Notes: a model not told the origin generated them from the sequence alone. 64,000 nucleotides of DNA from Mermis nigrescens (GCA_036768485.1 JAVLUZ010000154.1:36565769-36629768); one strand, 5' to 3'; counted from the stretch's first letter, positions 51,401 through 60,255 are shown. Translations and numbers: made by a program.

Positions 51401-54400
51401 ACACCAAAATGATGATTAGGATTGATTTTGAAGCACTGTAACTTTGAAAACTAACGTTGAATCACTGTAATAAAATTGGCACGAACGAGTTGTAATGGTC
51501 AATGCAGGGAGGTGATTGTGCTTAGGCGTTTATGCACAAAGTGCAAACTTTATTTTAGCGATTTAAGATGCACTTGCAAGATGCATTATTTTAACAAAAA
51601 TTTTAACAAAAATTTTCATTAGCACGCCGTGCTAATGACCAAAATTTTCATTAGCACGAGGCAAGTTTTATTAGCACCGTGCTAAAAAAAACCGTGTGGC
51701 ACACTAACTTATATTGAAACATTCGGCCATCACTCTTTGGAATAGTTTAGTATCCTTGAACATAGACGCGATTTTTGATCAAAAACCAACAAAATAGAGC
51801 GAAATTAACCCGTAATAAATCAGCTAGTCGTGAGAAAAATTAAAAATGACTAAACTTTTTGAATTCAGCGGAGAAAACTAGTCTAGAAACTTTTTCAAAA
51901 GTGAAATTTAGGCCTTCTAATTTCACATTTAAAAGCGATTTGAAAACTGATGGATTTGGAGTAATCAATCGGAGTGGCCTTGAAATTTTGAGCGGCACTG
52001 TAAATCACGATTACATGACAATTAATCGCCAACAATTAATCGCGGACAATTAATCGCCAACAGTTAATCGCAGAACAGTTAATCGTGCACACAATTAATC
52101 GTGGGTCTATTTAATCGTAAATTAGGAATTCTGGGGGTGAAATTTTAAGGTGCTTTTTTGGACCTAAAAATAGTGGGTACGCGTAAAAAAGATCGTTTTT
52201 CGGCGTTACTTACGATGCTCTATCTTTCTAGAGCATAACACAAGAAAATTCGAAAAAAATCAAAAAAGTCGAATAAATTGAACAAAATGTAGTTAAAACA
52301 TGAGTTTGTGGCGCGAAGCGCCAAAAATTTGACACTTTTGAACAAATATATAGCTAGAACGCTTGAATAGCACCTTTCCTGCGAATTTTCAGAAAATTTC
52401 AGAAAATTTCTGGAAACCTTGAAAAAATCGCGAATTGTGTGGGGAGTTGAAAATTTTTCTAGTGGTCGGGTGTAACCCCCAAATAAATGGAACAAAATAT
52501 AATCATAACATAAAAATATGGCGCGAAGCGTCGAGAATTTTACACCTTCGAGAGAATTGATTGCTATAAACGCTTCAAAATCATCACTCCACAGTTTGGA
52601 AATTTGCACATTTAAGTGTATTAGGCGATTACATGTTTCGGCGATTAATTGTTAACGCGATTAATTGTTCAGCGATTAATTGTCCACGATTAGTTTGGCG
52701 CGATTAATTGTTGGCGATTAATTGTCTGCATACCGTAAATCACATTTAAAGTACCTGAAACCTGTAGAAAGTATTATCATTCTTCACCGTCAATAAATGG
52801 TCATCGATTGGAAATAGGTAACCATGCGAGGATATCATATGAGCCAAGTGTAAAGCTTCATCTATAAGAAATTTCGTAATTCTAGAATTAAATACAGTCG
52901 GACTCGGATATAAGACACCCCTCTGAAATCAGATTTAAATGCGTCATATAGCCGAGTGAGTCTCTCAAGCAACATGATGGTTTACTTGAAAAAAACGAAC
53001 TAAGTAAGTGGTCCAGTGAAAATAATCTGTTATCTAAGCTTGTTCCAATGATTTTTGATGATATGCTATATATATGTACTAGCAGACTACACTAGCAAAT
53101 GTAGAACTCGTTACTGAACGCAAACATTCACACATTGCATTTCATACTTTTAACCTTATTTGTAGAAAAAATGAACACAATTTTACCTTTGTCCATGGAC
53201 ATTTATCAGTTAATTGAAGGGGCCGCGTCTTATAGTCATGCATGATCTTGAGCGGTTGGGCGGCGGGGTTCACCTCCCTCTGAAAAATTTTCAACTTCCC
53301 CAAAAAAGTTTTTCACCCCCCCTCCAGAATTCGCAATTTTTCGAAAAGTTTCCAAAAATTTGCTGGAAATTAGTAGAAAAGGTGCTTTTTAAGGGTTTTT
53401 AGCTATCTCTTTGCTTAAAAGTGTCAGATTTTCGGCGATTCGAGCCATGTACTCATGTATTGGCTATATTTCGTCCCATTTATTACTTTTTTGATTTTGT
53501 TTCGAAATTTTCTTATGTTTTTATGCTCTAGAAAGATAGAGCATCATCAGAACAGCCGGAAAACAACGTTTTTGACGCGTACCCACCATTTTTTGACCCA
53601 AAAAAGCACTTCAAAATTTTACCTCCCCTAGAATTCCTTTGCTGTGCATGTCTCATAATATCCAAGGTGCCCGCATCTTATGGCCGTACGTCCTACAGAC
53701 ATTGCTTTATATTTATTAATTATATGCAATGGGAGCAGGTCAGCTACGTTTTATAGTCCATAAGCCGCGTGTTCAATAGGCGAGTTTCCAATATATCCTT
53801 ATGCGTTATGGATGACAAGGATTACAAGTTTTTGCGTCTTATAAGTCGGAAAGTCTTATATCCAGAGTGTCTTATAGCCGAGTTCGACTGTATGTATACG
53901 CAGAGTATACGATTATGGTGTGTGCTAGGATCGAACTTCTCAAATATTTTCATCCGATTATTAAATTGAATCTTTTGTATTTAGATCAAAAGCTTGAAAG
54001 GTGGCTGTCAACGAGTATCAGCTATGCTTAATCTATTCATGTGATCATAGTTTAGCGGAAAGGATTTGTAAAAACTGCATTAATCGAAAGTCATCAACAC
54101 AAAAATAAAAAAGAAAGTGAAAAAAGAGGGGTGGACGAGCAAGAATGGTAAAATAAACTAAACAAGATAATACATATGCATGTGAAGGCGTCATAAGGAT
54201 GCATTAGTGACATAATGTCACTCTTTCTTATGCAAGCCTCTTTGCATATGTAAAAAGATCTCCGGAAAACTTTTAATGCGAGCAAAAATTTTTTTGGAAA
54301 TTTATATTTTTCATTTATTATCAGCCTAAAATCTATGACCCACTTGCTGTCTAAAAAGTGCAATTCGTCCTAAACTCAGCTCATAATTATTCCGAAATGT

Positions 54401-57400
54401 TTATTACCTTTCAGCTAAATTTACTCAAAAAATTTGACTCAGAAAAATGGTATAACTTCTATTACAGAACCAGAAATGTATGTAAATAGCTCATATTTGC
54501 TGTATAAAACCTTGCAAAATATCAGACAGAAGACAGATGCAAAAGGTTATTACGATATTCAGCGCAAAGGCAGAAAATTTTTTTAAAACGCAATCTGTAA
54601 AAAAGCGATAAAATTACTATCATTTTGTCCTAAAAAGTCCTTGTACGTTATACACAGAGCTCAAAAATGTTTGCACGAGGCTAAAAACTTTGACCAGCAC
54701 GAAAAAGCCCGCACGACATTGACAATTACGTAAATAACAGAGACAACGCGAAGGAGGGATATGTATATCTGAATGAGGAGGATTGTTTTATAGAAAATTT
54801 CCCTCACGATGAATTACAAATTTTCAAAATCGCCTGAATATACACTACTTTGGGTAAAAATATCTCGACAGTATAGCTCCTAAACTTCAGCGAATCCCTA
54901 GGAGGACACGTAGTGTAAAGAAAGCGGGCTAAAATACTACCATGATACATTCACACAGGGGGATGAGGGGATAATACCTCCGCTGAAGGGTCAGCCAATG
55001 TCGAAAATTTTGCGACACTTCACGCTGAATTAATACTTTTATGAACTTTTTACTCAAAAATCGCCCGAAATCGATCAAGTTGTGTATTCTGAAGTGTTAA
55101 AAGCGATATAATGCAGTCAAAATGGACTACAAATGCTGTAACAATGCGATATTACCACGAAAAAACGCTATATAGGCTATTCTGACCTTTTTGATCGTTT
55201 GAACAGCAAAAAAATCGTGAAAGTTAAATTTACTGTTTTGGATTTCAAGGTTTTACCCTCCGTGCCGACCCTGACCTTGTGCACCTATGACTATTACGCT
55301 CATTTAAATCTTCAGTTGGGATATTTTTCAGTAACCATTGCACAATGTCGTAGCCGTTTAGTACGCTAGGAATCTTCGAAAGAAAACTTTTAACCGTCCT
55401 CAAAGGAACCCCTTCGTTTTCGCACAACATTCGACGAACGATAGCTTCAATCTGCGATTAAAATATATTCGTTCACACCTCCAGCTTCAGCGAGAGAAAC
55501 AATGCAGTTATATGGTTAAGATTTGTTTACATAACCGTCGAGATGTGCGAGAGGCGCAATAAAGTGCTATCCTTGAATTCAATTCAGGCTCATATAGAAA
55601 CATTCTTTCACCACCGTTTTTGACTCAAATTCTGAAATCTTCTACACATGAGGTCATCTGATAGCCTTATATCACATGAAACACCATCCAATCGCCTTAG
55701 ATAATTTGTAAAAAGTCCTGAGATCACCTTTCCCACACCATATAGATATAACAGGGAGAAGGGGGAATCCCTCACCAAAATTTAGTCGTTATCCATCCCT
55801 CCAAAGCCTGAAAACTTCTGATCCCGATTTTCCAATGATTCGGCCGTTTTTAAGTTTTTGGCTGTTTTCGGCCAAAAATTGGAGATCATTTGCCCTCTCC
55901 TCTAAAAATGGCCAGGGATACCCCATCCACAATTTCGAACCGTTACATGTTATGCTTACTATACTATATTATAATGAAAGAAAATTGAACAGTGGATTTT
56001 TCATATTTTTTATTCGACTTGTTTTCACTCTTTAGTTTTTTCATTTCGCTTCGTCACTCCCACTTATTTTCTAAATTTGACTTTTATTACATCCTATTTG
56101 CATTACTGAAGTGAATATACAAATAATGCAACATTTTGTTTGTCAGTTACCAAGAAATTTTACACATTATCATCACAACTGCACAAAGTCGCGGGGTCCG
56201 CTGGGAGTGGAATTTGATAATTCGACGAGACAGTAAATTAGTGATCATGTCTTTTTGCAAGTCAAGCCAATGACGAAAACAATGAACATAGCTTTCGACT
56301 TTTTAAATCATTGTGACACCATTTGTGGCATTTTTGGGCAAACCAGGAAGTTACAAGAAATTTTTACATTACTGTTAGGACTCCTTTGGTCTGAAAAATT
56401 GTGCAGAAAATATGACATGACTTCGAAATCATCTGAGAGTGCCTTTCTGTCTGACCCCTCAGCATGAGGTAATGACCTATCGCTGCTTATGTGCTTGAAG
56501 TGACCATTGCATAGTTTTGTGAGAAGGTTGTATTCAAGATAACAGCAGTTGGGTCGGATAGGACTAGGCTCCATTCAAGTTCGTTATAAAAAACTGGTTC
56601 TTTCTAGCAATTTCTTTATCTTAATATACAAAAATTGAATAAAATATATCGGAAAGTTTTTGCATGACAATCTTTCGATAGCCTTTGAATGGAATCTTCT
56701 CGACCTAGAAGAATTTTATCATGGCAAACACATTCTTTTACGGCTTTTGATTTCAGACAGCAAAGCACAGCCGAAAAATTGACACTTCCACAGAATAGTA
56801 ACGTACGCTGCTAGATAATCTGTTGTATTTTTATCCTTGGCTTGGGCTTAGTTTATTGTCATTAGCTATTCCCACATTATCGATTGTTCGATAGCAGTAG
56901 CCATCGCTTTATAAGAAGTGGACTACTGTAATTATTACTACCCTTATCATTGCTGATGACGTCATAATTAGTTACTACTCTGTACATGCTCGCATCCAGG
57001 ATTTGGCCAAGAAGGGATCGTGCAGAAATTGGTCTACATCTCGAAAACTTTGTCGTTTTAAGTGAAAAACCGCATATTTTGATGTTTTCCGATATGCTCT
57101 ATCCATTGAGATCATAAAATTTCAAATTCAAAAAGACAATAAAAATGTCATGTTTTGGTCCTGCTTATGCCAAAATTATGAATAATACTGCACACCTGGC
57201 GAAATCTGAAGATTTTACGACAAAAACATGCGATTTTTCCACCATCCAATGCGTTATCTTAACTTTCAAAATATTTTTTTGGCCAAAAAGTAAAATTTTC
57301 TTAGCATTTTAAACTAAAGTTTGAGGCTAAAAAGGGATCATCGATCACGCTAAAATGAATAAGAAACATTTATTTAGGCATACAGTAAGGAGTACTGAAG

Positions 57401-57968
57401 TCATAAATGCACACGGTTCAAAGCTCTGAGAGGGGTAAATCGAGTTCCCTTGGGAGGCTCGCGCTGAATGAGTAATTTTTTGACTATTTAATGTGAAAAT
57501 TTCGAATTTTATTAGTCATATTTGATTTTTCATAAATATTTATGATTAAATTTGCTTGAAAACGATTACTAAAAGAACAATGGAATGACCTGTAACATCA
57601 GATATATGAAAAATAATACGAGAAAAGTGTCTGGATGAGTCAATTGAATAGTCTGCAGATTAAAAAAATTATATGTACTTAAAGTTGCACTGTTAGGCGT
57701 CATTTGACGCTTTTTCATGGTTAAAGCAATCAGTCTTAGTCCAAAATGGCTTGAGGAGTGTATGCCTTCCAAAAGTACTAGTTACCCCATCATACCTCCA
57801 GTGTGCATACCTGACTAAAGTTCTTCAGGCTGAGACCACTAATCAAAAAATGATAACAAACATTCTATTTGTAAATTATTATGCAATTACCTTTTTGTAA
57901 ACAAGATGATTCGGATGTAAAGGCTTTTCATCTCCATGTACATTCAAGCGAAGCCTTGGAAACGCCAT
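33242..57968 (-). CDS. RGS7: R7-family regulator of G-protein signalling (RGS7/EGL-10 type), complete twelve-exon gene
   Basis: Exons in transcript order: 57891-57968, 55298-55451, 52755-52861, 48487-48538, 41985-42126, 41083-41164, 39639-39779, 38747-38808, 37323-37433, 36337-36537, 34317-34428, 33242-33418. All junctions are GT-AG and in phase, totalling 1419 nt (472 residues plus stop, against about 470-495 in animal RGS7). Domains: DEP about 30-112 ([13 protein letters not shown]), R7 homology helices to about 205 ([28 protein letters not shown]), a variable Ser/Arg linker, GGL about 253-298 (LKTSKVAEF), the DPFFTP-EPANPWL linker, and RGS about 321-445 ([10 protein letters not shown]). 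The family speeds GTP hydrolysis by Gi/o alpha, needs a Gbeta5 partner on GGL, and is anchored through DEP by R7BP-like proteins. The ATG at 57968 directly follows an in-frame TGA, so the start is firm. The introns total about 23.3 kb and are transposon-rich. The last exon is read through to a TGA; an alternative downstream exon cannot be excluded. Confidence 0.95.
33860..33982. mobile_element. 123-bp Tc1/mariner-type MITE in the last RGS intron
   Basis: Terminal inverted repeats CAGGGTGGGCCAAGTATCTA and, from the right, TAGGGTGGGGCACGTAAATA continue into AACAAAATATGGAATA on both sides. They cover most of each half. TA dinucleotides flank both ends (33858-33859 and 33983-33984). Confidence 0.85.
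34317..34428 (-). CDS. RGS7: RGS gene exon 11: middle of the RGS domain
   Basis: The acceptor TTAATTTTTCAG precedes 34428 and the donor GCG|GTGAGA follows 34317. It encodes [16 protein letters not shown] and [14 protein letters not shown], aligning with the family's EFLAPGAPSAINLDSK and GRYTFEDAQ segments. It is too short to appear as a long ORF. Confidence 0.95.
36337..36537 (-). CDS. RGS7: RGS gene exon 10: first helices of the RGS domain
   Basis: The acceptor TATTTGTATAG precedes 36537 and the donor TACTG|GTAACT follows 36337. It encodes [34 protein letters not shown] and VPIRVTEIY. The SGENLRFW motif contains the Asn that contacts the G-alpha switch regions in RGS domains. Confidence 0.96.
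36576..36837. repeat. Tandem duplication of about 130 bp
   Basis: Two units (about 36576-36707 and 36709-36837) both start CGAAATATTTATTTTGCAAT and both contain GGCAGAATG-CAAAAGATTAA and ATCTTGCAAATCGTTT. Within each unit AAAATCTGGCAGAATGCCAA is itself nearly doubled. The repeat sits 39 bases upstream of RGS exon 10. Confidence 0.88.
37323..37433 (-). CDS. RGS7: RGS gene exon 9: end of GGL and linker to RGS
   Basis: The acceptor CGTCGATTTTAG precedes 37433 and the donor GCTAC|GTAAGTT follows 37323. It encodes [20 protein letters not shown] and [16 protein letters not shown]. The DPF..PxxPxNPW motif is a hallmark of the linker after GGL in R7 proteins. Confidence 0.96.
38101..38488. mobile_element. 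TGTACAAAG-family TIR element in an RGS intron
   Basis: It starts CACGGTTTTTTTGTATTCGG and ends ACAAAAAACACTG. The core matches 17462-17912 (TTTTTCGGCGCTTCGCGTCG, then GTACCATATTATAGTACACA). The right arm is shortened. Flanks GGAGGTGG and GGGGTAGG agree weakly. Confidence 0.75.
38747..38808 (-). CDS. RGS7: RGS gene exon 8: GGL helix
   Basis: The acceptor CCATTTTTTAG precedes 38808 and the donor GAATT|GTAAGT follows 38747. The 62-nt exon encodes [18 protein letters not shown], aligning with the Ggamma-like helix (IQLDRHRLKMSKVADS in RGS7). The Trp-containing start of that helix is replaced by VVLL. Confidence 0.92.
39095..39425. repeat. Family-B dispersed repeat
   Basis: It begins GGAATTCTTGGGGTAAGGGG and contains GATGCTCCTTCTTTCTAGGCG, a GGCTTTAAGCGC palindrome relative, AACTAAAAGGTCGCTAGAAACG and GGGGGGTAAAAAAGTTTTTG. 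Related copies lie at about 18935-19270, 46240-46620, 47965-48345, 52125-52480 and 53265-53650. Confidence 0.6.
39639..39779 (-). CDS. RGS7: RGS gene exon 7: R7H-GGL linker
   Basis: The acceptor GACTTTTCTAG precedes 39779 and the donor GAA|GTAATT follows 39639. It encodes [20 protein letters not shown] and a Ser/Thr/Arg-rich remainder. It aligns with PGCVNTTEVDIKKSSR of RGS7 and then diverges, as this linker does between species. Confidence 0.94.
41083..41164 (-). CDS. RGS7: RGS gene exon 6: R7H helix
   Basis: The acceptor CATTTTTTTCAG precedes 41164 and the donor GTG|GTAAGG follows 41083. It encodes [20 protein letters not shown] and WDVHRPV, almost identical to the vertebrate RGS7 segment as I recall it. 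Only 82 nt, it is invisible to ORF calling. Confidence 0.96.
41985..42126 (-). CDS. RGS7: RGS gene exon 5: R7H helices
   Basis: The acceptor TTTTTTCTAG precedes 42126 and the donor TATAA|GTAAGA follows 41985. It encodes [20 protein letters not shown] and [20 protein letters not shown] then AEAQY, aligning without gaps to RGS7. Confidence 0.96.
42262..42795. repeat. Left arm of a large inverted repeat (partner 46785-47290)
   Basis: This arm reads GTTAAGATTCGCGCGG, CATCGATAGGTCTTAGCAC, CTTGGGCTTTTAAAACATGC, ATTTTAGACCTGTAAACG and ACCGAGAACTA. The reverse complement of 46785-47290 repeats the same words in the same order, at perhaps 75-80% identity by eye. The arms are about 0.5 kb, separated by about 4 kb, inside RGS intron 4. 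Confidence 0.82.
42824..43473. mobile_element. hAT-like element, 650 bp, with perfect GTACATAT target duplication
   Basis: The termini are TAGAGATGTGCCGGGGCCG and, from the right, TAGACATGTGCTAGGCCCC. GTACATAT lies at 42816-42823 and 43474-43481. It has GC-rich ends, an AT-rich interior and no transposase. It is inserted next to the end of the inverted-repeat arm. Confidence 0.9.
44521..45104. mobile_element. CAGGAGCGTAACTAG-type hAT-like element
   Basis: The left end is CAGGAGCGTAACTAGCCGG and the right end reads CAGGAGCGTGACCAGG in reverse. Flanks TATGTACC and CAAGTACC agree at 6 of 8 positions. The interior contains a TTTTCCGGCGCTTAGCGCCG palindrome. Confidence 0.78.
45441..45889 (-). mobile_element. 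TGTACAAAG-family element with perfect 9-bp (or 8-bp) flanking duplication
   Basis: The element starts CAGTGTTTATTTTTGTATTT and ends GTACAAAAAAGCACTG. GGTGCTCAC flanks it at 45432-45440 and 45890-45898. CAGTG/CACTG termini with an 8-bp duplication would be hAT-like; the extra shared G leaves 8 or 9 bp open. Two GGCGCTTCGCGC palindromes lie inside. Confidence 0.85.
46240..46630 (-). repeat. Family-B dispersed repeat, inverted copy
   Basis: It runs from GGGGGAGTGAGTTTTGGGGG, through TTTTGACGCTTCGCGCCACA and GACCCAAAAAGGGTACTTTA, to CCCAAATTCGCATGCTGTGC. It matches 53265-53650 in the same orientation and 47965-48345 in the other. Confidence 0.6.
46785..47290. repeat. Right arm of the large inverted repeat
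   Basis: This is the reverse-complement partner of 42262-42795. Landmarks are AGTTCTCGGTATATCC, CGTTTACAGGTCTAAAATTG, GCCCAGGAGCATTTTGCGAA and GAGACCTATCGATAGG. It lies in RGS intron 4. Confidence 0.82.
47965..48345 (+). repeat. Family-B dispersed repeat
   Basis: It runs from ACATGGGAATTCTGTAGTAT, through GCGTTTCTGACGATGCTCTA and TAGCGCGAAACGCTGAAAAT, to GATTTTTCAGGAGAGGAGGG. It ends about 140 bp from RGS exon 4. Confidence 0.6.
48487..48538 (-). CDS. RGS7: RGS gene exon 4: 52-nt exon after the DEP domain
   Basis: The acceptor TCTTGTTTTCAG precedes 48538 and the donor TATG|GTAACT follows 48487. It encodes [17 protein letters not shown], identical over all 17 residues to human RGS7 as I remember it. 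It is the shortest exon of the gene. Confidence 0.97.
49517..52000 (-). mobile_element. Tc1-like transposon, decayed, carrying a nested element
   Basis: The termini CAGTGCCGCTCAAAAGTTTA at the left and, from the right, CAGTGCCGCTCAAAATTTCA are inverted repeats flanked by TA on both sides (49515-49516 and 52001-52002). The minus strand carries a degraded transposase: a segment near 49850-49960 resembles the region around the last acidic residue ([12 protein letters not shown] for the usual SPDLNPIENLWGEL), and 50016-50228 resembles the central domain. Stops and frameshifts make it inactive. The nested element occupies 50568-51696. Confidence 0.87.
50568..51696. mobile_element. hAT-like element inserted in the Tc1-like transposon
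   Basis: It starts CAGCGTTTTTTTAGCACG; the right end reads CACGGTTTTTTTTAGCACG in reverse. The flanks TGACACAC (50560-50567) and TGGCACAC (51697-51704) form an 8-bp duplication with one mismatch. Both ends carry iterated CATTAGCACG words in subterminal position. A 66-bp tandem duplication (about 50838-50968, TATAAGACCCTTACCGTGTT) lies inside. No intact transposase is visible. Confidence 0.85.
52009..52734. mobile_element. Element with iterated AATTAATCGC ends and a 9-bp target duplication
   Basis: GTAAATCAC flanks both sides (52000-52008 and 52735-52743). The left end has five or six units of about 16 bp of the type ACAATTAATCGCCAAC. The right end has the same units inverted (GGCGATTAATTGTC). 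The 9-bp duplication and long, repeat-rich inverted ends suggest a Mutator-like non-autonomous element (inference). A family-B repeat (about 52125-52480) fills the centre. Confidence 0.78.
52755..52861 (-). CDS. RGS7: RGS gene exon 3: second half of the DEP domain
   Basis: The acceptor AATTTCTTATAG precedes 52861 and the donor TTTCAG|GTACTT follows 52755. It encodes [20 protein letters not shown] and NDNTFYRFQ. The exon lies between a transposon ending at 52734 and another starting at 52895. Confidence 0.96.
52895..53890. mobile_element. Pogo/Tigger-like element with TA target duplication
   Basis: The left end is CAGTCGGACTCGGATATAAG; the right end reads CAGTCGAACTCGGCTATAAG in reverse. TA flanks both (52893-52894 and 53891-53892). 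Further GTCTTATA words inside match subterminal repeats. The interior is non-coding and contains an inverted family-B repeat at about 53265-53650. Its right end is about 1.4 kb from RGS exon 2. Confidence 0.83.
55298..55451 (-). CDS. RGS7: RGS gene exon 2: first half of the DEP domain
   Basis: The acceptor TTTTAATCGCAG precedes 55451 and the donor GAGC|GTAATA follows 55298. It encodes [30 protein letters not shown] and [11 protein letters not shown]. The C of the final codon pairs with AT of exon 3. This junction adds about three residues against vertebrate RGS7 and is the least certain of the internal ones. Confidence 0.95.
55745..55950. repeat. Family-C dispersed repeat
   Basis: TTAGTCGTTATCCATCCCTC, AAAGCCTGAAAACTTCTGA, CGGCCAAAAATTGGAGATCA and TTTCGAACCGTTACATGT match the copies at about 15670-15855 and 18585-18805. 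Confidence 0.6.
57891..57968 (-). CDS. RGS7: RGS gene exon 1: N-terminus and start codon
   Basis: The ATG at 57968-57966 comes directly after an in-frame TGA. The exon encodes [20 protein letters not shown] and HLVYKK and ends [20 protein letters not shown] followed by IEAIV aligns with PNMLVYRK-MEDVI of RGS7, which fixes frame and order. A 5' untranslated exon may lie further upstream but was not found. Confidence 0.9.
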
Positions 57969-58572
57969 TCAATTTTCGGAAGTCAAGCAAAGATGGCAAG
58001 AAATATAAGAATCACAATATTGCTTCAAGCCTCATGCGACAATTAATACGCTTAGCGTAAGCTTATATATCTTAAGCAAATCTTAAAGTCAAAGCACTTT
58101 ACTATCTGTAGGCAAGTTGCTTACTTACACCAGGGTCTGTTAAAGCCTAATCCACGAAGTAGAGCATTTGAATTTTTCGGTTTTTTGTGTTTTCTGGATA
58201 TTTTGGTGGGTGTTTATTTAATGGCTTTAGAGTTTCACCATGAACACACATGTTCGCATAAAGAGCGCAGAAGAAAACAAGTATAGAATAAAATCATTCC
58301 GGCGCGAAGCACAGGGCATTGTTTTAGAATTTTATGTTTCTAGATCGCATTTTTGCATTACAAAAATTTTCCAAAATGTGGACCAAGCCCAGAATTTTTT
58401 TCCACATCTCGAAATTTAGGTTCACAAAAACCCTAAATATGAGAAAAACGGTGATTAAAATGATAGTAAAACTAACAACCTGGCAAAGCACCAATGCAGC
58501 ACACATACTTGGCGGGGGTTTCCTGGTCTGAAGAAAATCAGTTAAGCATACATATCTCTCCCTAAATGTTCT

Positions 58573-59000
58573 GTGTTATATCTAGGTTACGCTAATCCTA
58601 AAGTTACATATCACATAAACCATTTTTTGTTATCTGACGCAGGTTCCTCAATTCCAGATCTGGGTGTTTCCTTAAGAACAAGTTTATCATCTAGTTGTCA
58701 TTGTAATAATATATCAGCAAAACTTTTGAAAATGAGTGCTTTGATTTTCAAATGTTTTGAGTCATGTGATCCAAAAAGTGTTGGTTCTGATCTAAAAATA
58801 TTGGTTTTAAAAGATATATCATATTGATGCAACTTTCATCGATTTTAAAAAAGCTTTTGACGCATACAAAATTACTTCATAAACTTTCTGCGTATGGCTT
58901 ACATGGTTTCCTATTTAACTGGCTTAAATCTTTGTTATCTTTTCGATCTCAGTGCGTAGCACATCTGGACAATGGGTTCAACCCGGTATCACCTGAAGGC
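58573..59000 (+). pseudogene. Non-LTR retrotransposon (LINE) fragments, broken and out of order
   Basis: The first frame (58573-58824) contains IPDLGVSLRTSLSSSCHCNN and SALIFKCFESCDP, typical of the region after the reverse-transcriptase core in Jockey/CR1-like LINEs. The next segment (about 58840-58990) has DFKKAFD, a frameshift, then TKLLHKLSAYGLHGFLFNWL and FRSQCVAHLDNG, the RT fingers/palm segment that normally lies upstream. The order is therefore swapped and the frame is broken, so it cannot be active. Confidence 0.8.
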
Positions 59001-59134
59001 CACTCGGTATCACCTGAGAAGATCGCTAGTATCACCTGAAATTTTTGTTAAAAACAAAGATAAACTCAGCAAAAACCAATGTAGAAAAACAAAAACATGT
59101 AAATAGATCATTTAGACATTAGTTCAGTCATCGC

Positions 59135-60255
59135 ACCAGTCAATCAACTAACCAAGTAACAGTCCAACCAACCAACTAACCAACCAACCAACCAACCAAC
59201 CGACTACCAACCAACCAACAACCAACAACCAACCAACTAGCTGGCCAACCAACCCACCAACTGACCAACCAAACAACCAACCAACAGACCAACCAACCAA
59301 CTAAACAAACAACCAACAAACTGGCCAACTAACCAATCAATCAGCCAATCAAGGAACTAGCCAACCAACCAAGCAACTGGCCAACCAAGCAACCAACCAT
59401 ACAAATAACTGGCCAACCAACCAAGCAACCAAAAACCGGCCAACCAACCATCTGAGTAGCCAATAAACCAATCAGCCAACCAACCAACCAGCCAACCAAC
59501 CAATCAGCCAACCAACCAATCAGCCAACCAACCAACCAACCGACTAACTGGCTTACCAACCAACTGGCCAACAAGGCAACTAATGAGCCAATCACCACCA
59601 ACCAGCCGACCGACCAACTAAGAGGCCAACCAACCAACCAGCCAACCAATCAACCAACCAACCAATTAACTAGCCAACCAACCAACTAGCAAACCAACCA
59701 ATCAAACAGCCAACCAACTGGCCAGCCAACTAGCCAACCAAACAACCAACTAATCAACTAAGTGGCCAACGAGCTAACCAAACAATCAACTAGACAACCA
59801 ACCAACTAATCAAAAGGCCAATGAAACAGCAAACCAACAAACAACAAACCAATAGGCTAATCAACCAACCAACTAGTCAATTCAACAGCCAACTGGCCAA
59901 CCAACCACCCAACCAAACTGCTCAAACAACTATCTGGCCAACCAACCAGTTAGTCAATCAATGCACAACCGACCAATCGACCAACTCACAAACCAACCAC
60001 TCAGCCGATGAACTAAGTAACCAAACAGTCCGCTGACCAACTGGTAAGCCAACCCATTTAATGACCAACCGACCGAATGACGAATCATCAGATCAGCTAA
60101 TCAGCAAACCGACCAATCAACCAGCCATCCAGCCAACAAATCAACCAGTCAATCAATCAATCAGTCAACCATTAAACCGATCAATCGATCAACCAACCAA
60201 GCAACCGATCAATCATTTAATCAACCGACCAGCCAACTGACGAACTAACCACTCA
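59135..60255. repeat. Degenerate CCAA tetranucleotide array (about 1.1 kb)
   Basis: This is nearly continuous CCAACCAACCAACTAGCCAA-type sequence with frequent drift to CAAT, GCCAA and ACTGG. The same reading on the opposite strand gives an artefactual VGWLVGWL frame. Degeneracy increases toward 60250. Confidence 0.93.

Noticed and set aside
59341..60036. [12 protein letters not shown] and TNQPTNQ-type repeat proteins
   Set aside because: These are translations of the CCAA tetranucleotide array on both strands; no start context, splice sites or non-repeat domain.
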